A DNA stretch of 64,000 nt from Symbiodinium sp. CCMP2592 (Eukaryota > Sar > Dinophyceae > Suessiales > Symbiodiniaceae): contig CAJNDT010004001.1 of the NCBI GenBank assembly GCA_905221615.1, positions 1,582,474 through 1,646,473 of the forward strand, written 5' to 3'. This document shows, piece after piece, positions 60,901 to 64,000 of the stretch. Position 1 is the stretch's first letter; each line of letters begins with the position of its first letter. The notes below the pieces were generated by a model. It saw only the letters and a program-made list of their open reading frames with translations, was not told where the DNA came from and did not search any database. Made by a program: the position numbers and the translations under genes.

Positions 60901-61071
60901 GGTCCGCTGGAGGAGGCAGACCCCGACGAGCAGGTGGGCTTGTTGGACAGCGGTGCGACGCATGCTGTTCGTGCGCGCGAGGAAAGAGACCAGGATCTCA
61001 CTGCAACGGAGGTTGTTTTGGCGGGAGGAGCTACCCAGTCCTGCTCCAAAACCCGGGTGGGACGATCCTAA
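57905..61071 (+). pseudogene. Ty1/copia Gag and protease region, frameshifted
   Basis: Starts MSSQDAPSRNSGSMEGAQ. The first frame (57905 to about 58765) is Gly/Ser/Ala-rich, with a helical stretch QAEVHRQLELVRREHALQ. Near the GGGGG at 58767-58771 coding moves to the frame that runs to 61071, equal to one missing base. That frame holds a 16-residue repeat (58771-59280), a helical Gag core (about 59500-60200, WSELPKLPELGPESSLAF to LVKAALRAETAPTVAVV), a CCCH finger (CRFYVQGIGCNRGDKCRNAH, CX8CX5CX3H), a CCHC knuckle (CMSCGGTGHQKASC, CX2CX4HX4C), and the aspartic protease start GLLDSGATHAVR near 60940. The Gag forms the particle and binds the RNA; the protease cuts the polyprotein. A second one-base shift near 61039 ends this frame early. 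Confidence 0.82.
58771..59282 (+). repeat. 48-bp in-frame tandem repeat inside Gag, 10-11 copies
   Basis: The unit encodes GVQSGVPMQGALPQAS (16 residues). Bases vary mostly at VPM/VLM/FLM/PLM positions and between TACCACAGG and TTCCGCAGG, so the units form two or three blocks of age. Not part of typical copia Gag; such repeats grow by slippage. Confidence 0.92.
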
Positions 61072-64000
61072 CCAATGGTCCCTCGCAGCCCATAGTGCCC
61101 CTCGGGAGCTTAGTGCGACTTCTGGGTTGTAGTGTCAACTGGACCCCTACGCGGTTAGTGGTTAAGCATCCGGTGTTTGGGAAGCTGAGGGTGAAGATTA
61201 AGCAGGGGTGTCCAGTCCTCGCCGAGGCCCGTGCTCTAGAGTTGATCCAACAACTCGAGGAGCGACGCCTTGAGAAACTACGCGGGCAAGTGGATGAGAC
61301 GGAGGCCGTGCTCCGAGCCCTCACTTCCAAGGTGCCGCTGGTTAAGGCGGTAGATAGGGCTAAGGAGGAAGGTACGCGAGCAGATGTGATGCAGACGGCC
61401 CTTTCGTGCGGTGTTTTTGAGCACCACCACCTCCAGTCCATAGCTACCACAATCCCCAGGGAGGAACGCGAGCTCCGGCACACCCTGAAAGGCTTGTCAC
61501 TTCCCCGGCGCCGCCGGCGAGCACTGGAGCAGTCCAAGGATTGGTTTGTGAACCTTCAATTCGGGAAGGAGCCAGCGGCGGTCAGTGAGAATGTGCTCTC
61601 GGCGTGCCCCGATGCTCAAGTGCTTCACATCGACTTGTCCAAGCCCCATAACAACCTTGAGCCAGGATCTCCCCTGAGAGCCTCCCTTGCCTGGGCAGCC
61701 CTTCATGGAAGGATCATCGGTCTGTCAGCGGACCTCGCCTCTCGATCCGAGCTTCTGGTCCAGGTTTCATGGTTGTGGGCAGTGGCCTCCGCCGGTAGGG
61801 GTTATACGGTTCCCTTAATGACCCTTTCGCACTCCGCTAAGCTCTTCAAGGATGAGTGGTGGCCGAAGTTCCAGCGTTGGGCCCACTTAAAGCAAGCCTC
61901 TGCGATAAGAGGAGCCGTGACTGTGTTCACAAACTGCCGGACCGATTTGGTCGAGACATGTGAGAACCGTTCCGTTCTCCCGGAAAGGGTCGTGCAATCC
62001 TTTCAGCCACAACGGCCGCAACCGGTCTCCGAGGAGGAGTTGAGAAGGATCGATCAAGAGGTGCGTGAGTCACTCCGCCTAATCAGGCCCTCAATTGCTT
62101 CAGGTGGCCAGGTTCCAGAGGCCCAAGGTGTTAAGCAAGCGGTACCGACCGCGGCCGCGCTAGATGTCGAAGGGTGGAGACGCCACATCGAGAGCGGACA
62201 CCTCCCGTTCAACAGGAAGTGCAAGGCCTGCGTTATGGGGTCAGGGGTAGGACTGCAGCACCGCAAGGTGGCCCATCCAACCTCGTTCTCCCTTTCACTA
62301 GATGTCCTGGGGCCCATCCAGAAGGGAATCTTTGAAGACTCAGTTGCAGCCCAGCCAAGGCACAAATATGCCCTTGTGGGGGCGTACAGAGTGCCTGAGG
62401 ACGTCCTTCGGAGAAGATGGGATCCTAAGAAGGACCTGAAGGATTTGTTCAGGGACACCACGCTTGAGTTGGCTTCCGCGAATGAGTACCTTGGTGGTGA
62501 GTTGAAGGGGGCCGAGCCCGAGCCGGCGCCGTCGGACCCTTTGCTTCCGATCCAAGAAGGGCAGGAGGAGGAGATGCGCGAGGAAGAATGGGACCAGTCC
62601 GAAAGGGGGCCTGAGGAATCTCTCGTGAGCGTTGAGCTGGAGGCCGAGTCCCACTCTGGGGAGACCCTCCAACAGGCCATAGAAACCCTCAAAGACCCAG
62701 TTCCCCAGGTCGTGCTTCGGTTTGTTAGGCCAATGACCTCCCGCAAGGGCCCTTCCCTCATGCCGGCCATCCACTCCATGGTTCAGGAGATAAACAAATT
62801 AGGCTTCCCAGTGAAGAATGTTCACTCCGACCAGGGCCGGGAATTCTTGAGCGACAGCTTGAGGCTGTGGTTGTCCAAAATGGGAGTGCGCGTCACCATG
62901 AGCGAAGCTCATGATAAAAAGGCCAATGGCCTGGCAGAACGCATAGTAGGGTGGTGTAAGCAAAGAGCCCGTTGCCTGCTGAACAGTGCCGAGCTCGAGC
63001 CAAGCTTCTGGCCCTACGCTATGTCTCATGCCACCGCCTCACACCAGGCCTCCCTTATAGGAGACACTCCGCTCCCCCACTTTGGGAAAAGGATAGTGTT
63101 CAAAAGGCCGATGTTGCCTGGCAACTTCAAGCCCTGGGACCATTGGTCTGAAGGTCGATACCTCTCCCCGTCCATCCTTGTGCCTGGAGGACACTCTATC
63201 CTCAGACCGGATGGCAATACCACGGTTGTGAAGAATTTCAGGGATGATTTAGTTGACCCTGAGGCCTTGGTAAGACAGCGGGATGAGGAGCTAAAGGAGG
63301 CAGCGGAGGTAGCTGCAGATGCGTCCCTTTCGGAAGGAGGCCAGGAGGAGTTGTTTCCGGAACTCTTTGGCCCCGATGGCCGGGAGCCCACGGGATCATT
63401 AAAGGAGGTGATAGGAGCAGGCGTAGGAGTGATAGACCCTGGACCCGCAGACTCCGAACTCCCTCCACCTAGCCGTCTAAAGGGAAAGGGTCCAAGGTTG
63501 AGGCCGAGGCCACGCCTTGCTGCTCTCCGGGAGCAGGAGCCAGAAGAAGAAGAGGATGAAGAAAGTGAGGAGGAGAGCGAAGAACCGGATGAGGTGACGG
63601 ATGTAGAGGCCAACACCATATCTGAGGGTCAGATCTCATCCTTGGGATCCTCCTCCTCGTCAGGGCAACAGTTCCCTCGCAGCTTGGGATCCATCCAGGA
63701 TCCGGTGATCATCCGAGCTCTTGTGAGGCTCAGCCTTGAGTCCAGAGCCCAGGGCCTCTATGATTTGGGAGTCCATGAGGTAGGCGATCTGAACTACGTC
63801 TTCAGAACAGACCTTGTTGAGGAAGGCTGGACTGATCACGAGGCTACTGTGTTCCTCCATGAATGCGGCCTGATTGCCCCAGCCCAGCGTTCCGAGAACC
63901 CAAGAAGCGCCGGGTATGTTGAGGGTCAAGTTGGGTTGATAGGGAGGGAAGATGAGTTTCCTCGTACTATGGGTGCTAAGGCCCGTGCTCGCAGGGAAGC
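61041..64000 (+). CDS. Ty1/copia Pol: protease end, integrase and start of the RT region (partial)
   Basis: One frame is open from 61041 to the window edge (about 986 codons, no stop) in the frame after the second shift. It holds LLQNPGGTILTNG (rest of the protease), a helical linker, the integrase zinc finger (H-x4-H-x6-C-x2-C in RRHIESGHLPFNRKCKAC, about 62173-62230), and the catalytic core: D at 62301 (SLDVLGPI), D at 62829 (VHSDQGREFLS) and E at 62937 (ANGLAERIVGW). D2 to E has 35 residues between, the usual DX35E. D1 to D2 has 175 residues between instead of the usual 60 or so, due to a Glu-rich insert (62340-62700). After the integrase come a Pro-rich linker (PPPSRLKGKGPRLRPRPR), an acidic tract (63540-63610) and the lead-in to reverse transcriptase. 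RT and RNase H lie beyond 64000. Confidence 0.85.
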   Translation, partial: MLQNPGGTILTNGPSQPIVPLGSLVRLLGCSVNWTPTRLVVKHPVFGKLRVKIKQGCPVLAEARALELIQQLEERRLEKLRGQVDETEAVLRALTSKVPLVKAVDRAKEEGTRADVMQTALSCGVFEHHHLQSIATTIPREERELRHTLKGLSLPRRRRRALEQSKDWFVNLQFGKEPAAVSENVLSACPDAQVLHIDLSKPHNNLEPGSPLRASLAWAALHGRIIGLSADLASRSELLVQVSWLWAVASAGRGYTVPLMTLSHSAKLFKDEWWPKFQRWAHLKQASAIRGAVTVFTNCRTDLVETCENRSVLPERVVQSFQPQRPQPVSEEELRRIDQEVRESLRLIRPSIASGGQVPEAQGVKQAVPTAAALDVEGWRRHIESGHLPFNRKCKACVMGSGVGLQHRKVAHPTSFSLSLDVLGPIQKGIFEDSVAAQPRHKYALVGAYRVPEDVLRRRWDPKKDLKDLFRDTTLELASANEYLGGELKGAEPEPAPSDPLLPIQEGQEEEMREEEWDQSERGPEESLVSVELEAESHSGETLQQAIETLKDPVPQVVLRFVRPMTSRKGPSLMPAIHSMVQEINKLGFPVKNVHSDQGREFLSDSLRLWLSKMGVRVTMSEAHDKKANGLAERIVGWCKQRARCLLNSAELEPSFWPYAMSHATASHQASLIGDTPLPHFGKRIVFKRPMLPGNFKPWDHWSEGRYLSPSILVPGGHSILRPDGNTTVVKNFRDDLVDPEALVRQRDEELKEAAEVAADASLSEGGQEELFPELFGPDGREPTGSLKEVIGAGVGVIDPGPADSELPPPSRLKGKGPRLRPRPRLAALREQEPEEEEDEESEEESEEPDEVTDVEANTISEGQISSLGSSSSSGQQFPRSLGSIQDPVIIRALVRLSLESRAQGLYDLGVHEVGDLNYVFRTDLVEEGWTDHEATVFLHECGLIAPAQRSENPRSAGYVEGQVGLIGREDEFPRTMGAKARARRE

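Noticed and set aside
62054-63619. Long minus-strand frames opposite copia Pol
   Set aside because: Ser/Arg/Pro-rich antisense shadows of the open Pol frame; integrase motifs are on the + strand.
1-64000. CRISPR array, tRNA or rRNA genes
   Set aside because: The regular repeats lack the direct-repeat/unique-spacer pattern. No cloverleaf or rRNA core motif was recognised by eye; a covariance-model scan would be needed to be sure.

Overview
This window reads as the left end of a dinoflagellate chromosome, most likely from the Symbiodiniaceae or a relative. It opens with C-strand telomere repeat (CCCTAAA and CCCCTAAA, bases 1-158). It carries an exact 22-nt dinoflagellate spliced-leader sequence at 12729-12750. 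It ends in a Ty1/copia element of the dinoflagellate type (CCCH plus CCHC fingers in Gag, DSGATH protease, DDE integrase). The recognisable split genes are best joined through GC-AG and GA-AG introns, which dinoflagellates use.

Layout. 1-1.4 kb: telomere, then about 21 copies of a 51-bp tandem repeat. 1.4-27.5 kb: short exon-sized open stretches in a background of decayed TTTAGGG-like sequence and many small foldback (MITE-like) elements, mostly with TA at their ends. Recognised genes here are an SL-tagged retrocopy (12.73-13.38 kb), a split WEVA-type module (14.7-15.0 kb), a ubiquitin-like exon (19.1 kb), a three-exon ubiquitin-like/ankyrin gene (21.54-24.04 kb), a small signal-peptide gene broken by a MITE (24.85-25.15 kb), and two exons of a GH16 beta-glucanase-like gene (26.87-27.28 kb). 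27.7-29.6 kb: a GC-rich CCAAATCCAGG array. 29.7-37.5 kb: three tandem copies of a ~2.7-kb higher-order repeat made of ~376-bp modules. 37.68-38.33 kb: nine telomere-repeat cassettes. 39.6-40.96 kb: a related 192-bp repeat array that ends in the same ~160-bp module as the first array. 41-57.5 kb: more MITEs, interstitial telomere tracts and exon-sized open stretches of unknown function. 57.9-64.0 kb: the copia element, running off the right edge.

Nearly all exon-like segments, and the copia element, are on the + strand, pointing away from the telomere. This fits the one-directional gene order known in dinoflagellates. I found no rRNA, tRNA, CRISPR or bacterial-style operon. Many small exon calls rest only on open frame, amino-acid balance and nearby AG acceptors. 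They are marked low and need transcript support.
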